NCBI GenBank assembly: GCA_964543295.1
Contig: CAZIXA010000051.1
Span: 1-14,559, forward strand
DNA length: 14,559 nucleotides
Direction of reading: 5' to 3'
Origin: AE-B3B sp964543295
GTDB lineage: Bacteria > Aerophobota > Aerophobia > Aerophobales > AE-B3A
Positions within the stretch are counted from its first letter, which is position 1. Every line of letters starts with the position of its first letter. Below, piece by piece: positions 12,993-14,559 of the stretch. The notes beneath the pieces were generated by a model. It ran no database searches and was not told where the DNA came from. It worked only from the letters and a program-made list of their open reading frames with translations. A program made the translations under genes and the position numbers.

Positions 12993-14498
12993 TTAATCGG
13001 AGGACGCTTTTTTGTTAAGAACTCGACTCACTGCTTTTTTCCAACCTGCATAGAGAGTTTCTCTTCTGTCACTGCCCATCTGTGGCGTAAATGAAGCTCC
13101 CTGCTTCCAGAGATGGGTAAGCTCTTCTTTATTCTTCCAGAAACCGGTGGTCAAACCAGCTAAAAGGGCTGCTCCCAGAGCGGTAGTCTCTAAAACCACC
13201 GGCCTTTCCACCGGGATACCCAGGATATCAGATTGAAACTGCATTAAAAAGTCATTCTTTGCCGCTCCCCCATCAACTCGCAGCTTCTTAAGCTTCTGCC
13301 TGGCATTAGCTTCCATAGCTTCAAGGACATCGCGTGTCTGATAAGCGATTGATTCTAAGGTAGCCCTAATGACATGTTCCTTTTTTGTGCCCCGGCTTAT
13401 TCCTAAAATTGCCCCTCTGGCTGAGGAATCCCAGTAAGGGGCCCCTAACCCCGTAAAGGCAGGGATCATGTATACACCACCTGTATCCTTGACTCTTTCA
13501 GCCACCTCTTCTGTCTCTTTTGCTTCCTTTACCAACCTCAATCCATCATGCAGCCACTGAACAGCAGCTCCAGCCATAAATACACTCCCTTCCAGAGCAT
13601 AAATGGGTTTTCCTTCACCATCGCAGGCAAGAGTAGCTACCAATCCCTTAGAGGGAGTGACCGACTTTTTACCTAAATTGAGCAATAGAAAGCAGCCAGT
13701 TCCATAGGTATTTTTGGCCGTGCCAGGATTAAAGCCCATTTGGCCGAAAAGAGCTGCCTGCTGATCACCCAAAACAGCGGCAATAGGAATTCCTGGGCTT
13801 AGGGGGCCATTTTTAGCAGTGTAACCAAAGATACTGCCGGAGGGTCTGGCTGAAGGAAGGATCTTGCGAGGAATCTGGAAAAGGTCCAAAAGTTCAGTAT
13901 CCCACTCTAGCTTATGGATATTAAAAAGCATGGTGCGGGAGGCGTTAGTATACTCAGTAAGGTGAGAAGCTCCCCCGGTAAGTTTCCACAACAACCAGCT
14001 ATCCACAGTCCCAAAGACAATTTCCCCCTTCTTTGCCTTTTTCCTTACTCCCGGTACCTTATCTAGAATCCACCCAATCTTGGTAGCCGAAAAGTAAGGA
14101 TCTATTACCAGACCTGTCCTTTCTTTGATAAGATCCTCTAGTCCTTTTGAGGTTAATTCATCACAATGAGGAGCTGTCCGCCTACATTGCCAGACAATGG
14201 CTTTATACTGAGGCTCACCCGTATTCCTGTCCCAGACCAGGGTAGTTTCTCTTTGATTGGTAATACCAATGGCCTCGATTTTCGCGGGCTTGAGACCACT
14301 TCTGGCGAGAGTCTTCTCGACCACAAATAGACAGCTCTGCCAGATTTCCTCTGGGTCATGTTCTACCCATCCGGGCCGAGGATAATACTGGGTGAGCTGG
14401 CGATAGGAATGCGAAACAACATGGCCATCCCGATTATACGCAATTGTCCTTGTGCCAGTTGTTCCCTGGTCAATGGCTAGAATAAATCTTTCTCCCAT
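12993..14498 (-). CDS. glpK: Glycerol kinase
   Basis: A 501-residue FGGY-family kinase making sn-glycerol 3-phosphate from glycerol and ATP in the cytoplasm. Motifs are DQGTTGTR (10-17, ATP phosphate loop), GITNQRETT with Arg83-Glu84 at the glycerol site, a substrate Tyr at 135, GDQQAALFGQ with the catalytic-base Asp245, TYGTG (264-268) and VDGGAAKNDFLMQ near the end. Length and residue numbering almost match E. coli GlpK (502 residues). Other FGGY kinases (xylulokinase, rhamnulokinase) lack this combination. Its ATG overlaps the stop of the upstream partial gene as TAATG, and no good ribosome site is visible, so translation is probably coupled. The spacer and promoter downstream suggest glpK is not strictly in the deoR-importer operon. 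It could feed glycerol released by the neighbouring polyol module into central metabolism. Confidence 0.96.
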   Translation of the reverse strand: MGERFILAIDQGTTGTRTIAYNRDGHVVSHSYRQLTQYYPRPGWVEHDPEEIWQSCLFVVEKTLARSGLKPAKIEAIGITNQRETTLVWDRNTGEPQYKAIVWQCRRTAPHCDELTSKGLEDLIKERTGLVIDPYFSATKIGWILDKVPGVRKKAKKGEIVFGTVDSWLLWKLTGGASHLTEYTNASRTMLFNIHKLEWDTELLDLFQIPRKILPSARPSGSIFGYTAKNGPLSPGIPIAAVLGDQQAALFGQMGFNPGTAKNTYGTGCFLLLNLGKKSVTPSKGLVATLACDGEGKPIYALEGSVFMAGAAVQWLHDGLRLVKEAKETEEVAERVKDTGGVYMIPAFTGLGAPYWDSSARGAILGISRGTKKEHVIRATLESIAYQTRDVLEAMEANARQKLKKLRVDGGAAKNDFLMQFQSDILGIPVERPVVLETTALGAALLAGLTTGFWKNKEELTHLWKQGASFTPQMGSDRRETLYAGWKKAVSRVLNKKASSD

Positions 14499-14559
14499 TA
14501 GGGTATGATTTTCAAGACAGAGGTGGGATTTCCCTTCTTCTCTCTAAAATCTTCCAGGC
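14498..14559 (-). CDS. 3' end of upstream gene, possibly a zinc alcohol dehydrogenase (partial)
   Basis: The frame ending at TAA (14498-14500) encodes LEDFREKKGNPTSVLKIIP and shares one base with the glpK ATG (TAATG), a common coupling arrangement. The tail resembles the C-termini of medium-chain zinc dehydrogenases; compare the end of the dehydrogenase at 5800-6897 (MLDKEGDALKIVIKP). The gene continues beyond the window edge. Only 19 codons are visible, so the family is a guess, but the reading frame is supported by the overlap. Confidence 0.5.
   Translation of the reverse strand, partial: LEDFREKKGNPTSVLKIIP

Noticed and set aside
14512..14559. Alternative upstream frame ending in TGA at 14512 (tail AWKILERRREIPPLS)
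   Set aside because: The other frame overlaps the glpK ATG as TAATG and has a more family-like tail; only one can be real.
1..14559. CRISPR arrays, tRNA/rRNA genes, transposases, prophage or defence genes
   Set aside because: Scanned for by eye on both strands; no regularly spaced repeats, cloverleaf-like segments or recognisable protein families of these kinds were seen.

Overview
All recognisable genes in this window lie on the minus strand, so the reading order runs from high to low coordinates. The window looks like accessory-plus-housekeeping chromosome from an AT-rich, probably anaerobic and uncultivated bacterium. A 10-N assembly gap at 5698-5707 suggests a draft, single-cell or metagenome assembly. 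I see no rRNA, tRNA, CRISPR array, transposase or phage gene. The phylum cannot be fixed from this sequence: the proteins look broadly like Firmicutes, Thermotogae or candidate-phylum bacteria.

Region A (14559 to about 5800) is a sugar or polyol module. The 3' end of a probable zinc alcohol dehydrogenase overlaps glpK (glycerol kinase) by one base (TAATG). After a 395-bp spacer carrying a clear sigma-70 promoter comes a DeoR-family repressor. It is followed by an ABC importer of the rhamnose/ribose class: a RhaS-like binding protein, a single-domain ATPase and two permeases. Next come two very short remnants of sugar isomerases, one RhaI-like and one TIM-barrel epimerase. Both appear to be missing their middles, and the second is translationally coupled to a zinc-dependent polyol dehydrogenase. 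A 24-bp dyad between deoR and the binding-protein gene is a candidate operator, and an 18-bp-arm hairpin lies just after the binding-protein gene.

The junction (about 5580-5800) holds an interspersed repeat, the N gap and an unusually GC-rich stretch. Adjacency of the two halves of the window is therefore not proven.

Region B (5527 to 1) begins with an SDR of the sorbitol-6-phosphate 2-dehydrogenase (GutD/SrlD) family. It continues with leuA under its own promoter, pheS (overlapping leuA by 38 bp and lacking pheT beside it), a divergent FtsZ paralogue, a small membrane protein and a class I fumarase beta subunit without its alpha partner upstream. Two copies of a palindromic element sharing 29 identical bases, resembling those mobilised by REP-associated (RAYT/IS200-like) transposases, sit at the SDR-leuA and pheS-ftsZ boundaries and probably also act as terminators. 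An imperfect 111-bp inverted repeat (about 80% identity) occurs at 1-111 and 5580-5690, bracketing Region B.

The strongest leads are the FtsZ paralogue with Lys in its GTP-binding signature, the two adjacent in-frame-collapsed isomerases, the palindromic repeat family and the 111-bp inverted repeat at the assembly break. I did not find convincing evidence of a wholly new system.
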